A stretch of DNA of 64,000 bases, from NCBI RefSeq assembly GCF_000003815.2, contig NC_049979.1, forward strand, positions 11,263,381 to 11,327,380, read 5' to 3'. Below the pieces are notes generated by a model that saw nothing but the letters and a program-made list of their open reading frames with translations, was not told the DNA's origin and searched no databases. A program made the position numbers and the translations under genes. Shown here in pieces: positions 48,698 to 62,809 of the stretch; within the stretch, counting starts at the first letter, position 1; each line of letters starts with the position of its first letter. The stretch comes from Branchiostoma floridae. Lineage: Eukaryota; Chordata; Leptocardii; Amphioxiformes; Branchiostomatidae.

Positions 48698-51600
48698 GTA
48701 AGTAAGCACGATGTTCCAATGCGTCGAGTAACCAGAGTTCAACTTAGCACAACTTTAGGCAACTAAGTCAAAATCTGTACACTGCATTTCAGCTAACAAG
48801 GCATAGATAGGCTTACCTGACTCATGAGTGCCGAAGTTCCAATTTCTACAGTGTTTTCTGGTTGCTACGAATTGACAAGAAAGAGAAGAGAATTGTTCTT
48901 GTACTTCAATTTTAACCTTTGTTCTTTGTGTGCGTTCTCCCTACGTACAGCAGCTCCTGAGATGAACATTAGCTAACTGTGACGACCATCCATGTGGTGA
49001 CTTAGTCCATGTAGAACACCAACAGACGTGCAGCGATAGTAGCAAATTTATGAGGGTGACTTTACAATAATCCATTATTGCTAGCATCACTATTATTATA
49101 GTATATACAACGGGTAAAACTGTGTTCTCTCGTGATCTAACGCACAGGCCAACCTACCGTATATATATTATGTCCATCAGAACGACACATTCCCGCCACA
49201 CCCAACATAGAGACTCTTACCGCCACAAGGGAAGTAGGTCGAGTCCCTTCACGAAAAGTGGCCATCACTGAGAGGAGCCAGAATATACGTTTGTGCGGCT
49301 TGAACATTCTTAACAGAAGGGAGCCACACAACATCCAGAACAGCGCCATCGACAGAAGAAAGGCACTGTGAGGGAAGTAGAGGCCAGTAGCAGAGCTAAG
49401 ACGTACAGCCGATAGTTGTGATCATACTTGTCCATGTATAGAAAACCTGACATGACACCAGTTATAGAATTCACCGATTGACTGACTGTTTATATCACGA
49501 ATATGTATTTTAGTGTATACATTGTAGTAGTTGATTTTACATGTATATGAATGGACCGTAGATGAAATAACCGTTGTTTTGTGGTTTGACAAGACCTGTC
49601 TGTTTGCTACGCCAAAATGTGACCACGAGATATAATGTATTTGTATGACAGATAGTCAGAGAGTAGAGATCAGAAGAGAAATAAAGATCCTCAGCTAAGA
49701 CCGAGGTTAGCGAGGTCAGCATTACTAGTATATAGTAACGTCAAACCACCTTAACAGTCTCCCGTGCCCAGTGTACGGAAAACCTTGTCTCTGCGTCTTT
49801 CCTTTATTCTAGCTGTGCTAGTCTTCAAAGCAGAATCTAAACAACTTGAAACCCATTGGTTTCATGGCTTGTTTGAAACATGTGACTTATTAACTTTTCA
49901 AAATCAGGCTTTACGTAATCTGTATCTATATAGCCGGTATAAACGCCCTTCGGCGTAACACACCAGCTTCAATTCCAAACGACAACCACCTGAAAGCACA
50001 TCATTTCATATTTCATAAAAAGATATCGACAAAAATCTGTGACACACTGGTCTTCATTATTCCTTTGACCTCGTGAAAGCATATCATCCCACCTTGTAAA
50101 AGCAAAGCTCAGAAGATGTTGGCAAAAGTTGTGCTACATTGGTCTTGTCTTCTTTAAAACATCTTATTTTCCTACCACTAAAAATCAGGCTCTCTATTAC
50201 TCCGAACGATTCATTAACCACTTGACAGCATTTCATTCCATATTGTAAAAAGCGCAGGCTTATAGAAGACATAACGGCAAAAAACTGGGACATATTGGTC
50301 TTCATTGCAAATTCATAAAGCATGCAAAACATCGTAATAATCTGTGTGTACGGCTTATGATATGCAAGGAGCGTAGTCATTCCCGGCTATGTAAAAAGAC
50401 CGTTCCCTTAAATCATTAATCCTGAAAACAAAGAATGCCTTAACAAAGAAAAATAACAGCTAGAATAGTCCTCAATTGCCACTGTATGGACGACACCCCT
50501 ACGGTTTAGCCAAAAATCAATTCCCAAGGGAATGCATTCGTGGAATTTTCTAAATTCCTTCAAAGCGATCGTAATACTGTAGAAAATGCCTCCGCCCCTG
50601 AGGCGTCGCCAAAAACATATATGTAGGGAATCGATTCACTCTGGATCCTCTTCAACTTCCCGTTAATAGTAAAGATATACAACAACGAACATTGAGAACA
50701 ATAGAAAAGCAGAACATATGGATGAGAAGTGGGACACCGCCTATTTAGGTCACCAGTCCAGGCCCTGGGACATCCCATTTGTCGTTTTACGTCTGACCTC
50801 TGACCCATGGTCCACCCACGGATTCCATCAACAGCATTTATTGCGGGCAATTTGTGGATTATAATGACCCGACCTAATGGATGATGCCAGTTGTAAAAAG
50901 ACCCTGAAACAAAGTGCCTCTCTTCATGGAGTGACTATTCGGCTGGAAACACATTAGTCGCTGGGAGTGGGGAGGGGAAACCTTTTCTCTATCTATCTAT
51001 CTGACTAATTCACCAGCCCGCCATAATCTACCAGGCAGTCAACCACTGTTCCCGACTCATTTCTTGCCACCATTAATCAAGAATCCAGACTCTGGTGGAG
51101 AATAAATCAGTGGGAACTTCAGGCTTAGTTTGTCCATTCACAGAGGAGCAGGGCATTTCTTTCCCTACTTTCCGAATGTAGGCCAATTAGTTTGCAATCT
51201 GTGACGTCATCATTTAAAGGCAGAATAGCGCGTTCAAATACCATTTACCCTACCCCTATTTTTTATCATTATCGGTAGGGCTGACTACTCTCTCTTCGCA
51301 GCCAGGGGCTGAATAACTTTATTGCGAGGAGCTCTCCACTGGCGTGACTAAATTGCAAGGGCCTAGGCGCCTGTAATGAAAACCTGCTCGTATCACCTAG
51401 TAATCCCAATGCGACATTAATTGCCCCTGGCATTGGACTAAAGTATATGAACCACTGAAATCGGGAAGGATCCAGGCTACTCTTTTTGAAAAGTTCAGCG
51501 TGTTCTTTAACGTACCAGAGGTGCGGCTTTCATCAAACACGCGGCATCCATTTAACTTCTTACCGATGGGCGTCTCTGACTAAAGTTACGTAATCATTTT

Positions 51601-51838
51601 CACCTGGGTAAAGTTAGCAAAGTCATACAAAGTGCATTCTGACGAGAGCACAACATCGGCGCTTATCATGGGTCGACCCGAAACCAGTGCCTCGGTGTTC
51701 TGGGCGAAACAGTCTACCGATTGCGTCACACGATGCCAAGATGCATCTTGATGAACGTATGGAATGGCCAGTAGCCGTCAAAGGTTCAAGCACACTGTGA
51801 ATGTATCTAACGCAAAATTAACAAGCACATTACGAATG
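48698..51838. other. Intergenic, no supported gene
   Basis: 3.1 kb. At 49980-50290 four loosely similar stretches (catttcatattt/cacctt gtaaaaag ... ggtcttcattat) recur about every 100 bp, the trace of an old tandem repeat. ORFs there are short and motif-free. Confidence 0.55.
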
Positions 51839-51915
<77 letters not shown>

Positions 51916-51971
51916 CCCCTCTCCCCCTCTCTCCCTCTCTCTCCCCCTCTCTATCTCTTTCTCTCTCTCTG
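51839..51971. repeat. CT/GA microsatellite
   Basis: Uninterrupted CT dinucleotides over about 70 bases (51839-51910), then an impure tail of CTCCCC and TCTCT to 51971. It produces the long Ser-Leu and Arg-Glu runs in translated ORFs of both strands, which are not genes. Confidence 0.97.
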
Positions 51972-53089
51972 ATTTGAAGCTTTCAGAGAGCATCAGAGGG
52001 CACCATATTTCTGATGAATATGTTTGGTTGACTGATTCATTATTGGGCTCTGCTTTCCTTAAGTTGGAAGGGGTTTAGCAAGTCGGTACTACATTATTGT
52101 GAAGCGCGGATACGGGACAGTACCAGCATCTTCGCCGCTCGGCCGTCAAAGCAGTATAATTGTCTTTCCCCGGTATTCTAAGGGTAGAACGTCCGCATTA
52201 CCATTTCGCTATTATCATTAGGACTGATGCGGGGTTACTGAACGTATTGCAGCAAAATACTCAGCAGAACACAGTTAATGTGTCTCAGAATGGTGCCTGT
52301 AGGGCTAACATAACGCACCATTGATTGCTAGTGTTAGAAGATTACACCGCGGAAATTTCATCCACTCCCCATTCACTTCCGTCTGTAACATGGGCGTCCC
52401 GCTCCGCAAGTTTTCTCGTTATCGCCATCGGTGATTACATTCAACAGATGGGTACCCTGAAGGGGAATATAGGCCACGCTCGATTGGGAACGGGCTGCGG
52501 CAATTCACCCCCGCGCGGTAGGTTGGATCTGTTCCCGTGTCCCTCTGTCTCTCCTGTATCAATTACTTTTTATGGTCCGTGACCCGCCGCGCACTCCATT
52601 CAAATCCACATTTAACATCGAGCAGGGACGACGTCGTCTTCAATTATGGAGGACATTTTTATGGCGATATGGGCCCTGTTTGCAAGTAAACGTTAGTGGA
52701 GAACTCAGTCACGCATAGCTATTTTGGGAGAAAACGGCTGGAAATGTATTACACTATTCTATGTACTTTGTGAACTCACAGCTCAAACAAACAGGCAGTA
52801 CAAATGACTTGTGAAGTAAGTGTACACTTAACGCAAACGAATGGCCACCTAATGTACAAGAGTTATAGTCACAGGTACGCGAGGTGCAATTCAACCATTA
52901 AGGGCGAAAGGTGTTGATACTTTAAATATTGGGCTGTCACTATAAATGGTTAAGCAATTTGTCTATGTGCCAGATCGTATCACAGCACCTATAATCCACA
53001 CCTCCGTTCTACGTCATTGATCCCTGCTAACAAACGGTTTCGAATCAGGGTGGCAGGTTTTTTTTGGTACCAGGGGCAAAGACAAGAGT
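51972..53089. other. Intergenic, no supported gene
   Basis: 1.1 kb of unremarkable sequence between the microsatellite and the minisatellite. Nothing supported. Confidence 0.65.
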
Positions 53090-53810
53090 GCTATTGCACA
53101 CAATTCATTCAGTGGCAGTGACAGACACACAGGTATAAGTTTGTACAATATTCAGGGACAGAGACAACAGTGCTAGTGTACTCAACATTCAGTACGAGGG
53201 ACAGAGACAACAGTGCTATTGTACTCAATATTCAGTACCAGGTATACACACGACAGTGCTAGGGCACGCAACATTCAATACCATGGACAGAGACAACAGT
53301 GCCAGTGTGCACAGCATTCAGTACCAGGGACAGACACAACAGTGCTAGTGTATTTAACATTCAGTACCAGGGATAGACACGACAGTGCTAGTGTATTTAA
53401 CATTCAGTAAGAGGGACAGACACGACAGTGCTTGTGCACACACCATTCATTACCAGGGGCAGACACGACAGTGCCAGTGTGCACAGCATTCAGTACCAGG
53501 GACAGACACAACAGTGCTAGTGTATTTAACATTCAGTACCAGGGACAGACACAACATTGCTAGTGTATTTAACATTCAGTACCAGGGACAGACACAACAT
53601 TGCTAGTGTGCACAAATTTCAGTACCAGGGACAGAGACAACAATGCTATTGTACTCAACATATTCTAGCACCAAGGACAGACACAGCAGTGCCAGTTTTG
53701 ACAAGATACCAGGTATACGCACAGCAGTGCTAGTGTTCTCAACATTTAGCACCAGGGACCGAGACAACGGTGCCTGTATTCGCAACATCCAGTACCAGAG
53801 ACAGAAATTT
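53090..53810. repeat. 43-bp minisatellite, family A, about 16 units
   Basis: Tandem units of about 43 bp with the pattern cattcagtaccagggacagacacaac.gtgctagtgt..ac(aa). First-third units match best (53150-53240 and 53330-53600); the last units are degenerate. Its core is shared with the repeat at 40130-40650. Open frames through it encode no protein I would propose. Confidence 0.92.
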
Positions 53811-56800
53811 ATTCGTCATTCATTTCTGGGGACAGACGTATCAATGCTGGTACAGTTTCAAAACCCCGATGTTTTGATCAAATAAACAAATAACACTATC
53901 AGTCAAAAAGCCATTCAAAGAAGCAACCAAACAACATTATCGCAATCGCGATAAGACAGACAGCACTTGTTGAACTGAGAGGAGATATCTGACACTTTGA
54001 TTCCATGGTCAACTTTTGCAAACCTTACGCTTCCAGTGATACAGAACATGATGGTATAGTTGTATTCCTCGGCGCAGGCCTACAGGATTAGCTGGTGATC
54101 CTCCGTTCTGTTTTGTCTGACGACCCATGCCATTTTTAAACCAGGTCGTCTACCATTTGATTGCCAGCTTAACCCTGGAGTTTACTGATGAATGTTCACC
54201 ATTTCTTGATCTCCATCCCCCTGCCCGTAACTTGCGGCTTAGATGCTACCATAACCGAACACTTCAACAACAGATGGCGAAGTCATTCTACCTGGTTGTT
54301 AAGGAATATTCATGGCTGCACAGTGCCTTACACCGATCATCACAATATCGATTAGACTGCATCTGAGCTTTACTGGTCCTGGCGCCGCATGTCTTCTTCC
54401 AGACCTTCCGTCTTCCTTCAGTTCATGGCCGTGGTCAGGTGAATTCCCTTCTGCTTGTCTTTGTGGCCCTCACGGTCTGGTGGGTTTTAATCATTGTCTA
54501 ACAACATGCCATCAATCATCATTTCCACAGAAGTGCGCTTTATTCCCAACTTTGTTCAGAAATAGTCCTTGAATAACTCATGTCGTTCTCGAGATCACGT
54601 GCGGTCTGGTTGCTCTCAATTTTCTGCCTCATTCATATCGTATGTCACTGAGCAAAGGAACTTTTCATGCTGTCGTTGTTTCCTCAAAGATAATCACCAT
54701 ACCAGCTGTGAAGCAATTTGCAACAAAAAAACTGACAACGTCTTATTAAAGGTTAGTTGACTGGAAGTTATATTATTGACCCCTTGATACTTCACAGAAA
54801 GTCCATTCGCATTGCAAATGTAAAGGAAGGAGAAGACGATTGGTGGGGAAAATGTTTGAAAAAAATCACGCAGCGTCAATTAAAACGAATGGCCCACCGC
54901 TCTCAAAAGTAAACTTTTAAATGACGTTTACGCGTGGTTAACAAAGAGAAGAAACATCTGTTACATTATATTCTCAAAATGTATCGTTTCCACAGTCTAT
55001 TCAAATCACCGTAAAAAGGAGCACTCAGGCGTTTCAGTACCCCATGTCTGCCCAAGGTTTCATCAACCGGTTGTCCCTCTAGAGTTACAGCCCAGACAAT
55101 GGGAGCTGATTGCACGGAGGAAATCCTATTTCTTTCCAACTTCTCTTTGTCGTTACTACCACAAAAAGCAATCAATTCCTGCAATGGGCTTTTAGCACTG
55201 ATCTGTTCAGATTATAATCGATCATGTTTCGCCAGCATCTATTAAAACAAGAAAAGAATGCAAACTAGCTTTGAGCTGGGTCTGTATATATTATTTACAA
55301 ACTCTAGCAGAACAGGAACAGCTTTACTTTTGTAGCTTCTGAAGTTACCGACATTCCGTGTCTTTGTCAACAGCAACTTCTCCATCACCATAACAGAGGC
55401 ATTAGAGCAACTTACACAAAGACGACATTAAGTCCTAGGATGAAGTTAAAAGGGTACAATGATAGTTCGTCACATGACAACATTTGGGAGACCGCCAAAA
55501 ACACCATAAATTCTTTATACCTGCGCCATGGTTGCCAGAAGTACACTTTACGGTCGTGGGTACAGGATTACAGCAGTAGCCAATGGATGTCATGTGGATG
55601 CTAAAAGTAAAAGCACATTCCTCCTGATTGTCTTCTCATTTATCTAGATAGATCCTGTCCTTGGAAGTTATTACCCACTCAAACTTCCACATCGGCGTCC
55701 GGAGACATCCACATAAAACCGCAAACATAGCGGCCACACACATGGTAATCTTCAGGACTGCATTAACTTAAATGATCCGACATTTGCAAAATAGCTTTTT
55801 TGTGTATTTCATCTTGAGTCGTTCAATTATTTAGGGTAGATCCACAAAGTGCTTACACGGGCCCGGGGGAATCGGTGATGAAATGTCACTTTTAAAGCCC
55901 TGGCGTAACTCCCGATATTCTTGTCGTCTACAGATCACCACAGACGGACAGGTTTGTAATTGTCGCGTGCTGTGGTCTAGGGATTAGCAAGCCCGCTTAT
56001 GGAACACAAGGTCGGGAGATCTAAAATCCTTGCCTACAGTCGATGTTTTATCCTCTGTCTGTTAGAATAGTTTGCAATTTCCGGTATACAAGCAATCAGT
56101 TTCATCCTAGTCACAATTGCCATGCAGTCTAGTTCAATATGCTTGAGTCAGTCTGCCAGCTTCAGTAGCGAAGCATCATGTACGTATGCGTGAATAAAGA
56201 ACGCGAAGTCTCACAGACTCCCACTCGCATAACAATTCTTCGTTTACACTAAACTGCTGTGAAGCAGATTTTGTTTTCCATGTAATCATGCATATGCATT
56301 CATTTCATAATCCTCCCAATCCGGGTATTATCATGTCAACAGCGGATTGATAAACAACTTAAGGTGTTAATTATGATTTGTGTAGCTTTTAATTCCCATA
56401 TGTATCCCTTTCTTTCAAACTACGTGATCGTGAGTAGAGCATAGAACATCATATGCAAAGGACCTGATTAAGATGTGTTGTTGTTAATGCTGATGATGAA
56501 ACGAAGAAGCTGAAATCTTTTATAGGTGTAGAATAAATCTTAAAACTTAAATCTTAAGAGTACAGCTTTTGTCTCAACAAGTGAATAACAACATTTTTAA
56601 CATAACCATAAAGCCCACTCCCAGGCCAAGCCAGTAACTAGCCTTCAAACTTCAATCACACTTTAGACCTTATCAATGATCACTTCACATAACAATGGAG
56701 AATGGGAGGCCGTCACGTCCAAAGCCCTATTCATTAGTCATTGTCTATCAGCAACAATGCCTGGCGGAATCTGCCTGTATTATCTGCAGACTTATCGTGA

Positions 56801-59552
56801 ACCCATCTCGCTCCTGGTTCGGCTGCGTGAATGAATCACCAGAAACTGAAGCGGAACGCTCTTATCTCCGCAGGCACTAAGTCGGAACCAAACCTTTTAG
56901 TCCGTCTGCCAATTGATAGTGGAGATGACGAATGGAGCTGAAACTCCTGACTGTTGTCTTATGATCCCTTAACACTATTACAGATAGCAAGCTCTATACC
57001 TTTCCCTGTCAACTCAGGGTTTATTGGACACTCTTAGTTAATTCTTTTAGCTTTGGTAACCTTACCATGGTCAACACTTTTGACGTCAGTGCAGCTTATA
57101 TATTGTGGAAACGATGTGTCATGATATGAAACAGTTTCAGAACTAAACATGGCTGAGATATAAATGTGTGGCTTACATGGTAATGCTATAAGATTTGGTG
57201 GAAAGAGCCATGGCACTGGTACCACTTTATCAACTTGGAATATCTACAATATGCCAAGGCCTAGCCGTAAGCAGACGTCAACGAGGGTCATTTCTAACTC
57301 ATATGCGGTTTGCTGGTGCTGATATGAAGGAGAGGAAGATAGATGAGGATGTAGTTGATTTCAGCTGCACCAACCTGGACTCGTACTGCTGGCGTTATGG
57401 GGGCAAACTATAGGTGTTACAGGTTGTAAAAGGACCGCCAAACACCTAGTAGAGGGGTAAATTGTACAAAGCAACGACTTCCTTGTGAGGAAGGTATTGG
57501 ATTCTTTCCAAGCAAAGCGAAACCCTCCCATAAATAGTCGAGTATGTAATGTTCCTATTTCGTATTTCATTTGATGCATGTACCCCGTAACGCAAGATGC
57601 AACAGAAATAAGGTGACCCTTATTAAAGCTATCATGTCGGTCATTTGGAGTTGGGCTACTGAATTGAATGGTCTCTGAGTTGCACAAGCGAAACAACGAC
57701 ATGTAATGGACCAATTCATGTTTTACATATGTTCTGCTGTTAAACTCCCCAGGCAAGCCTTGAGGCCAAACCTGTTAGGAACCAAGGGAACTACATACTC
57801 ACATCAGCGAAGAAAAGTCATGTCAGTTTGGTTAGTACCGCGAGTTTCCAGAAGGAATATTGATTGTAGTGCACAAGATGACATACCAGTATGATAACAA
57901 CTAGGCCATGGTTGTTGCCGAATGAGTTGAACCGATGTTTTGTGCAGCCAAAGAAACGCCCAAAATTTCTAAACATTTGAACTATTTTCAAAATGTGTGC
58001 AGTACCATGTCCATGTCTGTGCTAGACTAACTAGACTTACAGAAGTAGTATTGACAGTGGAACGATAGCAAATTTAAAAAATTGTAGAATTTTTCCGTAC
58101 AATTAACCTCAGCAAAGACTAAACGACGTAGCGTTGGCCGTGCCCTGCGCAGACCCTCTCGACACTTGTCCCAATCGATGTGAAGTTATCAACAGCATTT
58201 TCCAGCTTGATCCCTGCACCCGTGCGGAATTACCATAACGTAACGTTTTAAGACGTTGCTCCCCAAAAGGAATCGCCCTATTACAAGCAATTACCCAGCT
58301 TGCGTTGAGCCCCCGGGCAGGGATCGGCTTATTGATCCCTCAGTTTGCCACAGAAGTGGAAAATGTTGTTCCACGACGAGACGGTTAATCCCAGCTTCAA
58401 ATCCCCCGGGCTTAACGACCTTACAGAATATGTAGTGATGATAGCATCGGTACGCGGTGTCATCGAAGATGTTAACCTTTTCCATGCCGAGGGAATGAAT
58501 AAAGCAATTGCGCTTTTGCAGTGATGTCATTTTGCAACTTATACGTTGCATTTCTTAGCTGCATTATGCAAATGACATTTCGCGTTGATACGATAACAAA
58601 CACACCAATGTAGATGTTCGTTGGGGAGGGGACGAAAACTTGGCAAGCCTTTGGAAAAAATACTACATCTTTATCACACCACGATGTTAATTGAAAGCCA
58701 AAATTGTCATACGCTGTGAAAATACGTGAGCTATGCACAGTGAGTAGGTCTGATCATCTGCCCGAGATGGTTTTAATGTCGACTGGTGAACTCCAAACAT
58801 AAACATAAACGTCTGTAGCTGTGCATGTGACGCTTCTGATTGTCCCATGGGGGTGATAATGTTCCACAATCTTGTCCCTTATTTGAACTAGAATGAGGTG
58901 ATTTTGCTTCAACCACTTCTCACTTTTTCCACCTTATTACAGATTTCCAGCAAACAGACATTTCAGTGCCTTAAATGAACTCTCCGATGGTTTATGCCTT
59001 GCCATGGATTGCGAAGGAGTAATGACAACTCCTCCAAATTGCTCGGAGCTGCTTTCTCAGGAGTCGTCACTTTGTCCGCGCGCGCTGAACAAGCATCGTT
59101 ATCAGCCGCGCGGCAGTAAATATGGTTTCGAGCTGTCTTTTTCAAACTTTCAATTCGCTTTGACGAACCATTAGCTTTGACGTATCTGCCCTGCGGTGTT
59201 TCCGACATATCAGGCGAGGTGTACGATTATAAAAAGTACTTCAACGAAACGTGTCGAATTAGGTCGCGTATGTAAAGCATGATATCCCGTCTATACATGT
59301 AGGTTCCAAATGACATGTTGTGTCGGAAAAGATATCGTACGCACCGGACGACATGCTGATGCAACGCTGACCAAACATCCAACAGAAAGCCGTCATAGAA
59401 TTTTTGGTAACTACAAGACGACAACTCCTGTACAACTCCGCCACATTGCAACTGAGCTACCATGATGCAGATGGCAAATGAAATGAAATGTTGTTGTTGA
59501 CAGTTGAATTTGCCATTGATCATTGATAAATACAACTAATTCACCAGCCAAT
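53811..59552. other. Intergenic, no supported gene
   Basis: 5.7 kb. ORFs up to 131 codons (57361-57756, minus) lack motifs. The stretch 54130-54570 is open in shifting frames on the + strand and may be a decayed coding repeat, but I cannot name it. Confidence 0.5.
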
Positions 59553-59755
59553 CCGTGTGTGTGTGTGTGTGTGCGTTGACGTGTGTGTTTAACTATATCA
59601 AATATTAGTATGCATGTATGTGTGCTCTGTTTGTCTGCCTGCATATATGTGTATGCGGGCGTGCTTATACCTGTCTGTCTGTCTGTGTGTATGTATGCCT
59701 TCGTGAGTGTATGTGTGTATGCAATAGTGTGTGCATGCGTGAGTGTGTTTAGATA
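59553..59755. repeat. TG-rich simple repeat
   Basis: A pure TG run (59553-59573) followed by a degenerate TG/TCTG-rich tract that includes cctgtctgtctgtctgtgtg. The minus-strand ORF rich in His-Thr here is an artefact. Confidence 0.9.
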
Positions 59756-61123
59756 GACTCCCGACAGCAAGTCACGTCTCGCCTATTTAGCAACACACCA
59801 CGAAGTATTTCCATATCTGATTTAAGACGCGCATACGACTGAACATGTGAAACGTGAATGTGCAGACGCTGATACGGAAATGCGTAAAATGAGACGTTTT
59901 TGTGAAGTCTAATTGGAAGATAGCACATCTGAGGGAGCTGTACTCATGTCAGCTTCAGGAAGATGTCTGCATTACCCGTAGATGTTGTCAACTCTCTCTG
60001 TGGAATATTTCACCGATCGGTAACTGTATAATTGACAGCCATGTACAGATCATGAGAACAAACGTATTCGTACCACTAATAAACAATACCACTCATAACT
60101 TTTCATTGTTGCCTCTATGGAAAATGGAGACAACGGTTTGGGCAAGTCTATGTGTCAACGTGTCCGCATATTTGTGGTCAGCCACGATTCAAGAAACCCT
60201 GGATGGATTGTGATTCTATTTGGTACGTGGGTAGGAAGACTAAGGTTGAAATTTTGGCCCCCTGGTGTGTGACTGTAGTATTGTTATGCAGAAATGTGGT
60301 TCTACTTTACGTTCACGGTCAACGTTTTGTAAGTGTCATCAGACATTAACTGTTCTAGATTGACGTGTGTCCGCTAATTAACGTTTTGAAAATTACATCC
60401 CTGACTACACACAGAAAACTGTGTCGTGCTACATAGAGCTTATCTCCAAGTAGATATTGGGAAGCAAAATCTTGACGGTTTCCTGACTCCCCATTTCTGT
60501 AATAAACCTCCTCCTTAAGGGGGCACACACCAGTTTATTTATGACACATAAAACAAGGAGCTGGAAAAGCGATTTGGCCTCCTAACATCTGCTTGTAGAT
60601 TTACGATATGATCAATACACATGTAACAATTACAGGAGCCTCGCGTGATGTAATCATGATATCAATGTAATGGGAGTCCCGATAAGGGCTGTAAACGTTC
60701 CTCATAGTGGAAGGTGGTGTTAAGTAATCATCATCGACGTGGTAATAAAGATTACCAACTCAGATCTTACCGTACAACTTCGGGCTGGTTTTACTAATGA
60801 GATATGAACATCCCTTCGAGTGATGCGTTATCATGATACAGTCGGGAAATGCCCATAGAAGACATGTATTCAGTAAGGCCATGCTGATGTGATTGTATGA
60901 ATGACATCCTCTGGAAACCCCGAAACTGCCAGTTTGTCAGAAATAGTTGTCTTCATATTGAAAGCTGTCGGGAAGGTTCAACAAATGACTGAACACACTG
61001 ATTCTCCATTTTTGTAATTCCTTCACGTCCTCTTTGACCTTGTAATTGACGTTGACATTCTATGACAACAGTCTACGTTTCTAATATCATATTTCAATAT
61101 ATATCTACAGCGTGTACTTGTCG
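59756..61123. other. Intergenic, no supported gene
   Basis: 1.4 kb, AT-rich, nothing supported. Confidence 0.6.
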
Positions 61124-61309
61124 CCTCCATAGTAGGCTCTCTGGGCCCTTATTTTTCTTTTTGTGGCTCATAATACACTTTTGCTGGACATTTCTTTTTG
61201 TACTGGGCGCCTGCACAAACGACCCAGTACAAAATAAATGGCCAGGAAAAGTGCATTCATTATGAGCCAAAAAGAGGGAAAATGTCCAGAGAGCCTACTG
61301 CTATGGAGG
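61124..61309. repeat. Near-perfect fold-back, about 85-bp arms
   Basis: The left arm (61124-61208) starts cctccatagtaggctctctg and ends tttttgtactggg. The right arm (61222-61309) is its reverse complement with a few indels, ending gagcctactgctatggagg. The loop is only about 13 bp. A MITE or a long hairpin transcript source. Confidence 0.85.
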
Positions 61310-61521
61310 CTAATGTATTTGCTCATTTTTCAGTTGCTTTGTACGATTTACAGTATAATTGAAAAGCTTTCTTTTCTTTTGAAACGGCCGAAAATTGATG
61401 CGGGCGCAGATGTCATCCATGCCACATAATCAGGTCAGCATGGCTGAGAAAGTATCGCTGTCAGGATATGGAGAAGAATTACTCCAGCTCGCTGTGTACT
61501 GGAACCAAGCATTCAAGTGGT

Positions 61522-61985
61522 ACTAAACTCCAGAACGATTCTTATTTTCCAATAGATTATGTATCAATGAATTCACAATCAGCAACCTTTTTGCAAAATT
61601 TCACTTGCTCGAGGTGTGTTTGGATAACTCACTAAACCAATGAAAACCCTACCCATGCATTTCTTATAGATACGTATAGACGCTTCTTTCGTCGTGAATA
61701 TTTTCGGCATAAATTTGGTCACCAAGAGGGGTTTTAAAATCACCCCTCAAATCGGTTTTGTAAACGAACTTTGTCAAGCCATGTCAGACACATTGTACTC
61801 AGCCATAGCCATTGCTTACTTTAATTAAAGAATACTTGGGGAGTTTTGCACATGCAATACTGGATGCTTTTTGATGTACGCGAGCGAGACCAGTGCGTAT
61901 AATGTGAACCAGCGTACGTGTTACTTCCTAGAATCAATATCTATCGGTAAATAACACTCTCTTGTGGAGTTTAGGACTCCTTTAA
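61522..61985. mobile_element. TTAA-flanked MITE, copy 2 (diverged)
   Basis: Related to 41394-41902 over its length, with matching blocks near both ends (ttttccaatagattatgtatcaatgaat; tatctatcggtaaataaca). Ends pair as actaaactcc and gtggagtttagga. TTAA is present at the right end (61982-61985) but not found at the left, so that end is eroded. Confidence 0.55.
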
Positions 61986-62809
61986 AAGTCCAATCTCCCG
62001 ACGCCATCTTGGGTTATTCGAGAGTTGGCATGACAAATTGGTCGAATTTACAGGACGCGAGGGAAAATTTCCCAACTGCTTGGTTCGGAAAAAGTGAGGA
62101 ACGACATGCGCACTCTCCACTGTACCCGAGAGACGTCGGTCTGCCGCGTAATGAGCATAGATATCATATTAAGGAAGTGGAGCAAATCTTCAGATTTTCC
62201 TTCTTACTTGAGAGATGGGCAAGATTTCTTTCCAGTCGCTGACCCAGTCTGCACGCATATGTCCATGCTTCATATTCGAAATATTTACTGCTAGACGGAT
62301 ACGAATTATATAGGTGTATGTGTCATGTTTTTGTCACAAACGCTAATGACTTGATCATGTTGGCTGGAAACTTTGCTTCAAGTTTTAGCTACAACACGAC
62401 TTTATTGAAAATGTCTGTGCTAAGTTTCTACGGACACAACCGGCATGGAGGCACAGTACGACAACATAATCTAACCCTGCTGAAGGTGGGATTCAATGAA
62501 GATACCAGAAAAAAAGCAGTATATCGAAGTTGTGAGTTTCTTTCTGTGGAAATGTTTTTTGACCAGAATGTTATCACAAAGGTCGGGGGAAGGGGGTGGG
62601 GTTGATGACGTTTCGGCCGTCCTCCCCCGAAGCTCTATCGTACCCAGGAAGATCTTATCCGTACGTTGATGAAAGTCTGCATACGCCCCAGAAGTAGGTC
62701 TGGATATTTTGGAATCTTGATGCGTGGCGTGAATGCGGGAAAAGTGGGACATCTTCAACCAGTCTGCAAATTCATTTTCATTACAATGGTGTCGAGGCCG
62801 TTAAAAACA
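61986..62809. other. Intergenic, no supported gene
   Basis: 820 bp, ORFs short and without motif. Confidence 0.6.

Noticed and set aside
51764-52078. ORFs with long Ser-Leu or Arg-Glu runs on both strands
   Set aside because: Direct translation of the CT/GA microsatellite.
53213-53885. Overlapping + strand ORFs with repeated FSTRDRHDS text
   Set aside because: They are frames through the 43-bp minisatellite; the unit is not a multiple of three, so the frame does not even repeat cleanly.
57361-57756. 131-codon minus-strand ORF
   Set aside because: No domain, signal peptide or flanking splice pattern; such a length is expected by chance in 64 kb.
59411-59770. 119-codon minus-strand ORF rich in His and Thr
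   Set aside because: It reads through the TG-rich simple repeat and has no motif.
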